Shown piece after piece: positions 34,477-44,154 of a DNA stretch of 64,000 nucleotides; position 1 is the first letter of the stretch, and each line of letters starts with the position of its first letter. Origin of the DNA: Hyphomicrobiales bacterium (lineage in GTDB: Bacteria > Pseudomonadota > Alphaproteobacteria > Rhizobiales > Rhizobiaceae); assembly GCA_900465675.1 (NCBI GenBank), contig UBJR01000017.1, positions 82,329 to 146,328 of the forward strand, given 5' to 3'. A model generated the notes under the pieces. It saw only the letters and a program-made list of their open reading frames with translations, made no database searches and had not been told where the DNA came from. The position numbers and the translations under genes were made by a program.

Positions 34477-36825
34477 ATGGACGTGTTGAATTCCACATTG
34501 CAGACGCCTGAACCCTGCGCTTCCCGTAACCCTCCCCTCGTTTGTTTTTCGCATCTTCGATGGGATTTCGTGCTGCAGAGACCGCAGCATCTGATGCAGA
34601 GATTTTCTCGCGAACGGGAGGTCTTCTTCTTCGAAGAATTCATCCCGACCGACCACCATCTCGCCTATCTGGAAATCCACCCTTTCGTGGATACCAACGT
34701 CAAGGCTGTCCGGCCGCGGATACCGCATTGGTGGAGCGAGGCTGAGCAGGAAAAGGCGCTCGGTGAACTTCTTGACGAGTTGATTGCGCTAGGCGGCGGA
34801 CGCCGCCCGGTCCTTTGGTTTTACACGCCTATGATGTTCAGCTTCGCTGGACATGTGGATGCCGAAGCAGTGATCTACGATTGCATGGACGAACTGGCCA
34901 ATTTCAAGTTCGCGCCGCCCCGGTTGAAGGAAACGGAAGATGCGCTGATCGCGCGCGCTGATGCCGTCTTCACTGGCGGCGCCAGTCTCTACGAGGCGAA
35001 GAAGCACCGGCACGACAACATCCATGCCTTCCCGTCCAGCGTCGACGCGCATCATTTCCGCAGAGCCCGCGAGGTACAGGGGGACCCGGCAGATCAGGCC
35101 GCGATCCCGCATCCCCGGCTCGGCTATTATGGCGTGATCGACGAGCGGCTCGACCTCGATCTGATCCGCGAGACGGCAAATGCCCGGCCGGATCACTCGT
35201 TCGTTTTCATCGGTCCGGTAGTCAAGATTTCGCCCGAAGATCTGCCAAAGGCAGCGAACATTTATTATCTCGGGCAGAAATCCTATAAGGATCTCCCGGC
35301 CTACCTATCCGGTTGGCAGGCGGCCATAATGCCTTTTGCGCTGAACGAGGCAACCCGCTTCATTAGTCCCACCAAGACACCCGAATATCTTGCGGCTGGA
35401 CGGCCGGTGGTGAGCACCCGCATTACAGACGTAGAACGCAGCTACGGCGATGTCGAGGGCGTTTTCCTAGCCGATGGCGCTGTCGCGTTTGCGCGAGCCT
35501 GCGACGCCGCGCTGACGCTTTCGCGTTCAGGTGACGCATGGAGGAAGGCAGCGGATGTCACACTTGCCAGTTCGTCCTGGGATGCCACCTTTCGCTCGAT
35601 GTCACATTTCGTCGAGCAGGCGGTTGCTGACAGAAACCCGCCTGCCGTTTCGAGAGACGCATCGTTCGCGTTTCACCGCAGTTCGGTTCGTCGGGGCTAC
35701 GACTACCTGGTAGTTGGCGCCGGCTTTGCCGGATCGGTGATGGCCGAACGTCTCGCCAGCGACGGCCGTTCGGTCCTTGTCTGCGATCGGCGGCCGCATA
35801 TCGCCGGAAATGCCTATGATCATCGCGATGAGGCGGGCATACTCGTGCACAAATACGGGCCGCATATTTTCCATACCAATAGCGAGGACGTGTTCGCCTA
35901 TCTTTCCCGGTTCACCGCCTGGCGGGGCTATGAGCATAGAGTGCTGGCGCAGGTTGGCGATCTGAGGCTGCCCATTCCCATCAACCGCACGACGCTGAAC
36001 GGGCTGTTCGGCCTCAACCTCTCGAACGAGACAGAGGCTGCGCAGTTTCTGGCAAGCCGCGCCGAACCCTGCGAGCCGATCCGCACATCGCGAGACGTCG
36101 TTGTGTCGCAGGTTGGCGGCGAGCTATACAGGACCTTCTTCGAGGGCTATACGCGCAAGCAATGGGGTCTTGACCCTTCCGAACTCGACCGTTCCGTCAC
36201 GGCACGGATTTCGACCCGCACCAGCGACGACGACCGTTACTTCCTTGACATGTTTCAAGCGATGCCGCGCGACGGATATACGCGGATGTTCGAGCGCATG
36301 CTTGACCACCAGAACATCACGGTCTTGCTCGATACGGACTACGCCGACTTGCGTAACGACGCCTTGGCGAAACACACGATCTTTACCGGTCCGATCGACG
36401 AATACTACGATTTCTGCTTCGGGCACCTGCCCTATCGCAGCCTCGAATTTCGGCACGAAACGCATGACGCACGACGACTTTTGCCCGTCGGCGTAGTCAA
36501 CTATCCTTCTGAAGACGTGCCTTACACACGCATTACCGAATACAAGCATCTGACCGGTCAGGTTCATCCCAAAACGAGCATCAGCTACGAGTTCGCATGC
36601 GCCGAAGGCGACCCCTACTATCCGATCCCCAGATTTGAGAACCAGGCACTTTACCGGCAGTACGAAGCCCTTGCGCGGGTGCAGAGCGACGTCACGTTCG
36701 TGGGCAGGCTTGGCACCTATAAATACTACAACATGGACCAGGTTGTTGGACAGGCCCTTGCGACGCACCGGCGCTTACAGAAGCGGCTGGGACATAGCGT
36801 CATGGCGGATTCGCAGCTTGACTAA
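34477..36825 (+). CDS. Glycosyltransferase fused to UDP-galactopyranose mutase
   Basis: 782 residues in two enzymes. Residues 1-395 form a GT-B glycosyltransferase (HLRWDFVLQRPQHLMQRF; PTKTPEYLAAGRPVVST). Residues about 407-782 form a complete UDP-galactopyranose mutase, with FAD-binding VVGAGFAGSVMAERL, IAGNAYDHRDE, KYGPHIFHTN, TRKQWGLDP, YPIPRFENQALY and the closing FVGRLGTYKYYNMDQVVGQAL. The mutase converts UDP-galactopyranose to the furanose form, so the fused transferase may add galactofuranose directly. ATG 34477 has GAGG 7 bases upstream. The next gene starts 8 bases before this stop. Confidence 0.88.
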   Translation: MDVLNSTLQTPEPCASRNPPLVCFSHLRWDFVLQRPQHLMQRFSREREVFFFEEFIPTDHHLAYLEIHPFVDTNVKAVRPRIPHWWSEAEQEKALGELLDELIALGGGRRPVLWFYTPMMFSFAGHVDAEAVIYDCMDELANFKFAPPRLKETEDALIARADAVFTGGASLYEAKKHRHDNIHAFPSSVDAHHFRRAREVQGDPADQAAIPHPRLGYYGVIDERLDLDLIRETANARPDHSFVFIGPVVKISPEDLPKAANIYYLGQKSYKDLPAYLSGWQAAIMPFALNEATRFISPTKTPEYLAAGRPVVSTRITDVERSYGDVEGVFLADGAVAFARACDAALTLSRSGDAWRKAADVTLASSSWDATFRSMSHFVEQAVADRNPPAVSRDASFAFHRSSVRRGYDYLVVGAGFAGSVMAERLASDGRSVLVCDRRPHIAGNAYDHRDEAGILVHKYGPHIFHTNSEDVFAYLSRFTAWRGYEHRVLAQVGDLRLPIPINRTTLNGLFGLNLSNETEAAQFLASRAEPCEPIRTSRDVVVSQVGGELYRTFFEGYTRKQWGLDPSELDRSVTARISTRTSDDDRYFLDMFQAMPRDGYTRMFERMLDHQNITVLLDTDYADLRNDALAKHTIFTGPIDEYYDFCFGHLPYRSLEFRHETHDARRLLPVGVVNYPSEDVPYTRITEYKHLTGQVHPKTSISYEFACAEGDPYYPIPRFENQALYRQYEALARVQSDVTFVGRLGTYKYYNMDQVVGQALATHRRLQKRLGHSVMADSQLD

Positions 36826-39800
36826 AAAAGCACATATCGTTCTGGCGACGGATAGTCTCGACCCGTCGGGAATGGGCGAGCACATGCTCGCGCTTGCGCG
36901 CGGCTGCGCTCACGAGTGGGATGTGACGATTGCGCTGATCGGGGAGGATCGCAATGGTCTACTGCCCCGCGCCGCGCGTTTCGGCGTTAGGATACGGCTT
37001 GCCCGCGATGAAGAGGATTTCGCAGACTGGCTCTCTCAGGCCGGTAGCGATCTCCTTCATGTTCATGCTGGAATAGGCTGGGAAGGACTTAATCTCAGCG
37101 CAGTCGGCGTGGCAAAGGGCATTCCGGTCATCCGCACCGAACACCTGCCCTATCTTCTGACCAACCATCGGCAACAAGAGGACTATCGCCTTGCGTCGCG
37201 GAACATCTCCCATCACATCGTCGTCTCCGACGCTTCGCTAGCCAGTTACGAGGCACACATCGCAACGGACCGACTGACGGTGATCCGCAATGGCATCTAT
37301 GCGCGTGAGCCAATCGCAGCAGCGATGGAACGGACACAAAACCTCGCATCCGACAATGCGCCTGTTCTGCTGACCGTAGCACGACTGACCGCGCAAAAGG
37401 ATCATGCGACATTGCTGCGCGCCTTGCCGCAAGTCTTGAGGCGGCATCCCTCCACCATGCTTCTGCTGGCAGGATCGGGCGAGGAACAGGAGACCCTCAA
37501 GGCGCTTGCCCAAAGTCTCGGCGTAGCCGCCCATATCCGTTTTCTGGGCCAGCGTGCAGATGTCGCTGAGCTCGTTGCAGGCAGCGATCTCTTCGTCCTG
37601 CCGTCACTGTTCGAAGGGCTGCCGCTCGTCGTGCTGGAAGCGATGTCGCTTGGTACGCCTGTGGTCGCGACGCGTATTGGCGGTACCCTGGAAGCGCTCG
37701 GCGAAGAACACCCGTTTTTTGCAGTGCCAGGCGATGTCCAGTCGCTAGCCGATACAATCATTTTGGCGCTTGCCGATCCGATTCGGCTGGCTGGCGTCGG
37801 CGCCGCCGCGGGAGAACGCTTCCGACAGCTCTTTTCTGCCGATCGGATGGCGGCAGAAACCGGCGCGATTTACGGCCGCTTTGCAGGAAAATCAGGCCCA
37901 ACGCAAAAGGATCTCTCAATGCAAAAGACACGTCTGGCCTTTATCGGCGTCGGCGGGATCGCACAACGACACCTCGACATCATCGCCGGCTTTGACGACG
38001 TCGAACTGGTCGGCTTTGCGGATCCCGATCTTGGCCGGGCAGATGCGGCCGCGATGCGTTTTGGCGCCAAAGCCTTCTCCCATCATAAGGAGATGCTCGA
38101 CGCGGTCAGTCCGGACGCCGTGTATGTCTGCGTCCCGCCCTTTGCCCATGGCGAACCGGAACGCGCGCTCGTCGAGCGGGGAATTCCGTTCTTCGTCGAA
38201 AAACCGGTGGCGCTCGATTTGGCAATCGCGGAGGAGATTTCGGCGGCGGTGAGCGCTCGGGGTCTGATTACCGGCGTCGGCTATCATTGGCGCTATCTGG
38301 ACATCGTCGACGAAGCGCGCGGCTTGTTGAAGGACAATCCGGCGCAACTTTTGTCCGGCTACTGGCTGGATTCCACTCCGCCGCCGAAATGGTGGTGGAA
38401 GGAAGATAAGTCGGGCGGACAGATGGTGGAGCAGACGACCCATCTTCTCGATCTTGCGCGATTTCTGGTGGGCGAAGTCACCGAAGTTTACGGGCGTGCC
38501 GGGCATCTCGACCGGACCGACTTTCCAGATCTCGACGTGCCAACGGTGACGACTGCCAACCTAACGTTCGAAACCGGTGTCGTTGCAAACATTGCCTCCA
38601 CCTGCCTGCTCGGATGGAACCATCGCGTTGGTCTGCACATCTTCGCAAACCAGTTGGCGATCGAGTTGACCGACCGTGAGATCATGGTGGATGTCGGCCG
38701 AGGACGTCCGGTGCGCGGGGCCGATGGCGACCCGGTGTGGCGCGAGGACCGAGATTTCATCGACGCAGTGCGCGGCGGCGAAAACCGAATACGTTGTCCC
38801 TATGCGGAAGCGCTAACGACGCATCGGCTTGCACTTGCCGTGGTGTCCTCGGCAAAATCAGGTCAGGTCGTCAGGCTCCATCCGCCGAGCACGCAAAGAC
38901 CGAACCCGGCTCCCCTGCAGTTCCAGCGACGCCCAGAACCGCCGCCGCTCGAACTGGCGCCGGGGCACAGGACAATCTGCTCGCTTGGCGTCGAGGCACC
39001 GGGCCGCCCGTATTTCTTCGAATATGATGAAGGGCCGCCAGCGAATGGCGAGGTTCGCCTCGACACTCTCTACACCGGCCTCTCAGCAGGGACCGAACTG
39101 ACCTTTCTCAAAAACACCAATCCCTATTTTCGATCGCGTTTCGATGGGGAGCGCGGCGCTTTCATCGAGAACGAGGCGGACCTTCACTTCCCGGTGCCGT
39201 TTCTCGGCTATATGGAAGTTGCGCGCGTAGCGGAATCGCGCGCACACGGCTTCTCAGACGGGGATGTGGTTGCCACGACCTATGCCCACAAGTCCGGGCA
39301 CACCGCCAACCCGTTCAATGACCTTCTGGTGCCGATGCCGAAGGACATAGATCCACTGCTCGGCGTGCTTGTCGCGCAGATGGGTCCAATCTGCGCCAAC
39401 GGCATATTGCATGCCGACGCTGAGGCTTTCGGAGGCCAAGTGCCCTTCCTCGGCGCCAGCGTGAAGGATCGCCCGGTCATCGTCATCGGCGGCGGTACGG
39501 TGGGGCTGATAACGGCGCTGTTTGCCCGCGCGCTCGGTGCCTCGGACGTGCTCGTGACGGACCCTTCCGAGTTCCGCCGCGGCAAGGCGGAGGCGATGGG
39601 ACTGATGGCTATGACGGAGGATCAGGCCTGGCAGCATGCCAAGGCGCGTTGGCATGACGGTGCGATGGGCCGGGGCGCCGACTTGGTATTCCAGACCCGG
39701 GCGCAGTCCGCGAGCCTGCATACCGCGCTAAAGGCCCTGCGACCGCAGGGCACGGTGATCGACCTCGCCTTCTACCAACGCGGCGCCGAGGCGCTCCGAC

Positions 39801-40057
39801 TTGGGGAGGAGTTTCACCACAATGGCCTCACCATACGCTGTGCCCAGATCAACCGCGTGCCTCGTGGACTAGCACCGCTGTGGAACCGCCGACGGCTTGC
39901 GCTGGCAACTGTCGATCTTATCCGACGTGAGGGTAGCGCGATCCGCGAGCACATGATCACCCATGTCATTCCGATGACCGACGCGCCGGCCTTTTTAACC
40001 GACCTCATCGAAAACCGGCCGGATTTCCTGCAGGTCGTCTTCCAGGTAGGCGAATGA
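36818..40057 (+). CDS. Three-enzyme fusion: glycosyltransferase + Gfo/Idh/MocA oxidoreductase + MDR dehydrogenase
   Basis: 1079 residues from a TTG at 36818 overlapping the previous stop. Residues 1-355 are GT4 (LLTVARLTAQKDHATLLRAL; FVLPSLFEGLPLVVLEAM). Residues 368-690 are a Gfo/Idh/MocA oxidoreductase with NAD-binding FIGVGGIAQRH and the EKPVALD motif. Residues about 715-1079 are a medium-chain dehydrogenase-like domain (VIVIGGGTVGLITALFARALG) lacking the usual structural-zinc cysteines. Inside the gene an ATG at 37919 (residue 368) has AAGGAT 7 bases upstream, so the oxidoreductase pair may also be made separately. Together they could modify and transfer a sugar such as a keto- or deoxy-sugar. 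Substrate unknown. Confidence 0.85.
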   Translation: MTKKAHIVLATDSLDPSGMGEHMLALARGCAHEWDVTIALIGEDRNGLLPRAARFGVRIRLARDEEDFADWLSQAGSDLLHVHAGIGWEGLNLSAVGVAKGIPVIRTEHLPYLLTNHRQQEDYRLASRNISHHIVVSDASLASYEAHIATDRLTVIRNGIYAREPIAAAMERTQNLASDNAPVLLTVARLTAQKDHATLLRALPQVLRRHPSTMLLLAGSGEEQETLKALAQSLGVAAHIRFLGQRADVAELVAGSDLFVLPSLFEGLPLVVLEAMSLGTPVVATRIGGTLEALGEEHPFFAVPGDVQSLADTIILALADPIRLAGVGAAAGERFRQLFSADRMAAETGAIYGRFAGKSGPTQKDLSMQKTRLAFIGVGGIAQRHLDIIAGFDDVELVGFADPDLGRADAAAMRFGAKAFSHHKEMLDAVSPDAVYVCVPPFAHGEPERALVERGIPFFVEKPVALDLAIAEEISAAVSARGLITGVGYHWRYLDIVDEARGLLKDNPAQLLSGYWLDSTPPPKWWWKEDKSGGQMVEQTTHLLDLARFLVGEVTEVYGRAGHLDRTDFPDLDVPTVTTANLTFETGVVANIASTCLLGWNHRVGLHIFANQLAIELTDREIMVDVGRGRPVRGADGDPVWREDRDFIDAVRGGENRIRCPYAEALTTHRLALAVVSSAKSGQVVRLHPPSTQRPNPAPLQFQRRPEPPPLELAPGHRTICSLGVEAPGRPYFFEYDEGPPANGEVRLDTLYTGLSAGTELTFLKNTNPYFRSRFDGERGAFIENEADLHFPVPFLGYMEVARVAESRAHGFSDGDVVATTYAHKSGHTANPFNDLLVPMPKDIDPLLGVLVAQMGPICANGILHADAEAFGGQVPFLGASVKDRPVIVIGGGTVGLITALFARALGASDVLVTDPSEFRRGKAEAMGLMAMTEDQAWQHAKARWHDGAMGRGADLVFQTRAQSASLHTALKALRPQGTVIDLAFYQRGAEALRLGEEFHHNGLTIRCAQINRVPRGLAPLWNRRRLALATVDLIRREGSAIREHMITHVIPMTDAPAFLTDLIENRPDFLQVVFQVGE

Positions 40058-42351
40058 CAGAGGAAACCGCGCCGATCCGCATCCTGTTCGTATTTGCCTG
40101 GTTGGTGGTCGGCGGCGAGGAAACTGAGGTGCGGCTGCTGGCCGGAAATCTCGACCCGCGGCGCTTTCGCATCGACGTGGTCACCTGCTTCCGCAAGCCG
40201 GGCATGCCGGAGCAGACGCATGAACAACTGGCCGCGCTTGGCGTCGATGTCGATACGACACCCTACAAACTGTCGTTCGAAGCTACCGTCGACTATCTGG
40301 CTGCCAAGATCCCTTGCTACGATATCGTGGTGTCATGCCAGAACGTCGCCGATATCTATCCGGCCCTGGAACGGCTGCACCTGCGCCCCCCGCTTGTCGA
40401 GCATGGCGGGCTCGTCTCGGAGGCCTTGGCCGGACCAAAACACCTGACGAACCGATATATCGGCGTCTGCCGTTCGATTCGCGACGCCGCGGCATCGCAT
40501 ATGCCGGGGCGTGAGCATCATGCGCTCGAGATCCCGTCCATGGTCGATCTGGCGAGTTTCGACCCGTCGTTCCGTGGGGCGACCCGGCGGGCGCTTGGGA
40601 TAACCGACAACCAGATGCTGATCGGCTGGGTCGGCCGGCTCGACCCCAAGAAGAATGTCGAGGATTTTATCGAGGCTGCCGCCCTTGTCGGCCTGCGCGA
40701 CAGCCGGGCCCGCTTTGTGATCGTCGGCGGCCCGGACGCCTTCATGCCGGAGTATGCTGACCGCCTTAAGGCGCTGGCTCAGCAGCGTGGACTGGCAGCG
40801 AAATTGCAGTTTCTCGGCGACCGGAAGGATGTTCCCGAGCTACTGTCTGCCTTCGACATCTTCGTCTGGCTTTCTCGCGGCGAAGGTATGCCGCATGTGA
40901 TCGCCGAGGCCGGGGCCGCCTCTCTTCCAGTCATCGCAACGCCCGACAACGGCGCGCTGCAGCAGATCGAAGACGAGATTTCCGGTCTTTTTGTTTCTTA
41001 CAGCGACCCTGAGGCCGTGGCGAAAAACATCGCCCGGCTGATCGATGACCCTGCACTGCGGCGGTCGCTCGGCGCTGCACTGCGGGATAGCGTCAAGGAG
41101 CGCTATGCCACGGAAGCTGTGGTCCCCCACTGGAGAAAACTGTTTTCCGACGTGCTAGCAGAAAGGGTGCCGTCGGGGCCAACCGGCCTTTTTCAATCCT
41201 TCCTGCAGGGCGGATTCGAATGCTCGAGCCACCGGCTTCGTCCCCATAAGGACGAGAAGGTCGGCCGCCGGCTCGACATGCTTGCCGCGATCGGCCACGA
41301 CCGCCATGCCGCCCAGGATTATCGTCAACTGGCGGAGTTCGGCATTCGTACGGTGCGCGACGGCTTTCGCTGGCACCTGATCGACCGGGCCGGTCACTAC
41401 GACTGGTCAAGCATTAGGCCCATGTTGCAAGCGGCGCAAACGACCGGTACGCAGGTGATCTGGGACCTGCTCCATTATGGCTGGCCCGACGATCTGGACA
41501 TCTGGTCACCGGGCTTCGCTGACCGTTTCGCACGCTTTGCGGGCGAATGTGCCAAAATTGTTCGGGAAGAATGCGACACAGTTCCGTTTTATTGTCCCGT
41601 CAACGAGATTTCTTTCTTCTCATGGGGGGGTGGCGACGCCGGGTACCTCAATCCCTTTGCTAGCGGGCGTGGGTTCGAGCTGAAGGTGCAACTGGCACGC
41701 GCTGCGATCGCTGCCATGGAAGCGATCCTTGCCGCAGACGGCCGAGCGCGTTTCGTCCATTGCGATCCGGTGATAAACGTCATCACTGACCCATCTCGCC
41801 CATGGGAACGGGGCGTTGCCGAAAGTCATCGGCAATCACAATTTCAGGGGTGGGACCTGATCTCAGGCCGCCTCTGGCCGCAGATCGGCGGCCAGGAGCG
41901 CTATCTCGATGTCATCGGCGTTAATTACTACTTCAATAATCAGTGGATCCATGGCGGTCCGCCGATTGACATCGGTCATCCTCTTTATAAGCCGTTTAGC
42001 AATATCCTGATCGAGACCTATGCCCGCTATGGCAGGCCTTTGATAATCGCAGAAACGGGCATCGAGGGTGAACGACGCGCTGCGTGGTACAGCTATGTTT
42101 CTTCACAGGCGCGCTTGGCGATGAAAGCAGGCGTGCCATTGGAAGGGCTATGTCTATATCCAATCGCCGATCATCCGGGATGGGACGACAATCGTATGTG
42201 TGAAAACGGGCTCCTGTCTGCAGAGGTGTCGATCGGAGGGCGGCAAGCCGATGCGGCGTTGTCTTCGGCTATCCGGCGAGTCGGGCCGATCCCGAACGCG
42301 ATAGTAACGCAGGCGGCGAGGATAACAGGCCCGCCAGCAATCACTCACTGA
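40054..42351 (+). CDS. Glycosyltransferase fused to clan GH-A glycosidase-like domain
   Basis: 765 residues. Positions 1-380 form a GT4 transferase (FVFAWLVVGGEETEVRLLA; IGWVGRLDPKKNVEDFIEAA; SRGEGMPHVIAEAGAASLPVIAT). Positions about 383-740 resemble a TIM-barrel family 1-type glycosidase, with acid/base E518 in CPVNEISF and probable nucleophile E667 in IIAETGIEG. Both catalytic glutamates are kept, so hydrolysis or transglycosylation is possible. No signal peptide is present, so the domain acts in the cytosol, which suits a trimming or transglycosylating role during synthesis. The start overlaps the previous stop (ATGA). It is the last gene of the operon. Confidence 0.85.
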   Translation: MTEETAPIRILFVFAWLVVGGEETEVRLLAGNLDPRRFRIDVVTCFRKPGMPEQTHEQLAALGVDVDTTPYKLSFEATVDYLAAKIPCYDIVVSCQNVADIYPALERLHLRPPLVEHGGLVSEALAGPKHLTNRYIGVCRSIRDAAASHMPGREHHALEIPSMVDLASFDPSFRGATRRALGITDNQMLIGWVGRLDPKKNVEDFIEAAALVGLRDSRARFVIVGGPDAFMPEYADRLKALAQQRGLAAKLQFLGDRKDVPELLSAFDIFVWLSRGEGMPHVIAEAGAASLPVIATPDNGALQQIEDEISGLFVSYSDPEAVAKNIARLIDDPALRRSLGAALRDSVKERYATEAVVPHWRKLFSDVLAERVPSGPTGLFQSFLQGGFECSSHRLRPHKDEKVGRRLDMLAAIGHDRHAAQDYRQLAEFGIRTVRDGFRWHLIDRAGHYDWSSIRPMLQAAQTTGTQVIWDLLHYGWPDDLDIWSPGFADRFARFAGECAKIVREECDTVPFYCPVNEISFFSWGGGDAGYLNPFASGRGFELKVQLARAAIAAMEAILAADGRARFVHCDPVINVITDPSRPWERGVAESHRQSQFQGWDLISGRLWPQIGGQERYLDVIGVNYYFNNQWIHGGPPIDIGHPLYKPFSNILIETYARYGRPLIIAETGIEGERRAAWYSYVSSQARLAMKAGVPLEGLCLYPIADHPGWDDNRMCENGLLSAEVSIGGRQADAALSSAIRRVGPIPNAIVTQAARITGPPAITH

Positions 42352-42834
42352 CCAATGTCTGGGTATAAAATTTGTTCACTGGCGCGGGAATTTTGGTAGG
42401 ATATCCATGCTCGATGCCAAATCAGTCAGTCTGGGACGCGTGAGACCTTCGCCGTAGGTATCAATCCGCCAATTTCGACTGCGCGATAGTGACTTCCAAG
42501 GCGGGCTTTGAACCGAGACGCTTTCAGAAACCGAAAGTTTAGGCCTTGTGTCTCGATCTGTTTAGTCGAGCCGCCTCACGAAACTGGAAGCGTGCCGCGC
42601 GCGGCTAGACACCTAGACAACATCAAACGGCCGCATTAACGCGATACATGGTGAGCGAACTGCGATGCCGCGCCGAGGCGGCGATGCCGATGACAAAGTA
42701 GCCCGCACTTAGCGGTCGAAGTTTCCCGAAATCATTACGTTTATGGAGCAAGCCTTGTAACGGCTTGAATTATTTTTTTGAAATCACCAAGCCAAAATTC
42801 CCCTTCGTCGGCCAGCCGACCGGCACGCGCCAGC
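42352..42834. other. Intergenic region, no gene recognised
   Basis: About 480 bases after the glycan operon. No terminator-like hairpin with T-run, no convincing ORF and no repeat seen. It presumably carries the promoter of the desaturase unit. Confidence 0.45.
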
Positions 42835-43011
42835 ATGGATGCCACCGCAACAACCAATTCGCAGAGCCTGATGAGGCGATACGAGCAGTATATGCTTCTG
42901 GCGCGAGAGGCCGCCCAGACCGGTGACCGGATCGAGGCCGAGAACCTCTCTCAGCACGCGGAACACTTTTATCGCACGGCCGCCCTGCAGAGAGCTGGCC
43001 AGCCACAATGA
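42835..43011 (+). CDS. Short DUF4167-like protein
   Basis: 58 residues from ATG 42835 (an in-frame TTG at 42778 would add 19). The core RRYEQYMLLAREAAQTGDRIEAENLSQHAEHFYR matches the conserved helix pair of DUF4167, which in typical alphaproteobacterial proteins is the N-terminal part of a much longer, low-complexity protein. Here only that module is present. Its stop overlaps the desaturase start (ATGA), so the two are coupled. Function unknown. Confidence 0.65.
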   Translation: MDATATTNSQSLMRRYEQYMLLAREAAQTGDRIEAENLSQHAEHFYRTAALQRAGQPQ

Positions 43012-44057
43012 ACACGAAGCCAATGTACACCGCTCCTGAGAGCAGGGATGAAAAGGCGTGGCTTAAAATCCTTGCAAAATATCGCACGCCGCATGCGGGC
43101 CGGAGCGTATTTGAGCTGGTGGTCACAGCCATCCCGTTCGCCGCCTTCTGGACGCTGACCTGGTTGGCGGTCCATTACGGCTTCTGGTGGGGTTTGGTCC
43201 TGATCATGCCTGCAGCGGGATTTCTGCTACGGCTATTCATGATCCAGCACGATTGCGGCCACGGCTCCTTTTTCGCCCGGCGGCACTTCGATGACTGGAC
43301 AGGCCGTGTTTTAGGCGTCCTTACCCTGACCCCGTATGATTACTGGCGCAGGGCGCACGCTGCGCATCACGCGTCAGCCGGCAATCTCGATGAGCGGGGC
43401 GTCGGAGACATCACCACTCTTACTGTGACGGAATATTATGAACGGTCTCGGTGGGGACGGGTCGGCTATCGTCTCTACCGGCATCCACTGGTGATGTTTG
43501 GCATAGGCCCGGCTTGGCTCTTCCTGTTTCAGCAGCGCCTGCCGATGGGCATGATGCGCAATGGCATGCTGCCATGGGTGTCGACGATGGCCACCAATGT
43601 CGCAGTTGTCGCGATTGCCGCGCTCCTGATCTGGGTGATCGGCCCTGTCTCCTTTCTAATCGTCCACCTACCGATTGTCCTTTTTGCCGGTTCGATTGGC
43701 GTCTGGCTATTCTACGTGCAGCATCAATTCGAGGAGACACACTGGTCGAAAGAGCCGGAATGGCAGTTTCCAAAAGCCGCCCTGCACGGTGCTTCGTACT
43801 ATGATCTGCCGCAACCTCTGCGCTGGCTGACTGGCAACATCGGCATCCACCACGTGCACCATCTCTCAAGCAAGGTCCCCTACTATCGCCTGCCGGAGGT
43901 CGTACAGAACCACCCGGAACTCGGCGAAATCGGCAGGATCACGCTGGGGCAAAGCCTCAGATGCGTAAAGCTAGTCCTGTGGGACGAAAGTAGTCGGCGG
44001 TTGATCTCCTTTCGTGAGGCAGCCGGTATCGCACGGGTCGCCGAGGAAACTCATTGA
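43008..44057 (+). CDS. Membrane fatty acid desaturase
   Basis: 349 residues with the three histidine boxes of membrane di-iron desaturases: HDCGH (81-85), HAAHH (117-121) and HHVHH (about 280-284), plus four to six membrane helices (for example 36-55, 60-78, 198-240). The spacing fits acyl-lipid delta-12/omega-6 type desaturases rather than hydroxylases. It inserts a double bond into membrane lipid acyl chains and would alter fluidity under cold or stress. It is coupled to the DUF4167-like gene. Electron donor unknown. Confidence 0.85.
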   Translation: MNTKPMYTAPESRDEKAWLKILAKYRTPHAGRSVFELVVTAIPFAAFWTLTWLAVHYGFWWGLVLIMPAAGFLLRLFMIQHDCGHGSFFARRHFDDWTGRVLGVLTLTPYDYWRRAHAAHHASAGNLDERGVGDITTLTVTEYYERSRWGRVGYRLYRHPLVMFGIGPAWLFLFQQRLPMGMMRNGMLPWVSTMATNVAVVAIAALLIWVIGPVSFLIVHLPIVLFAGSIGVWLFYVQHQFEETHWSKEPEWQFPKAALHGASYYDLPQPLRWLTGNIGIHHVHHLSSKVPYYRLPEVVQNHPELGEIGRITLGQSLRCVKLVLWDESSRRLISFREAAGIARVAEETH

Positions 44058-44154
44058 GATCTGCCCACAGGATACCTTTGCAGAAAAAATTGTGCGGCGC
44101 AGCATTCGCGCCCATATACGAACGAGTGTCCTATGATGGACAGAGGAGACGGAC

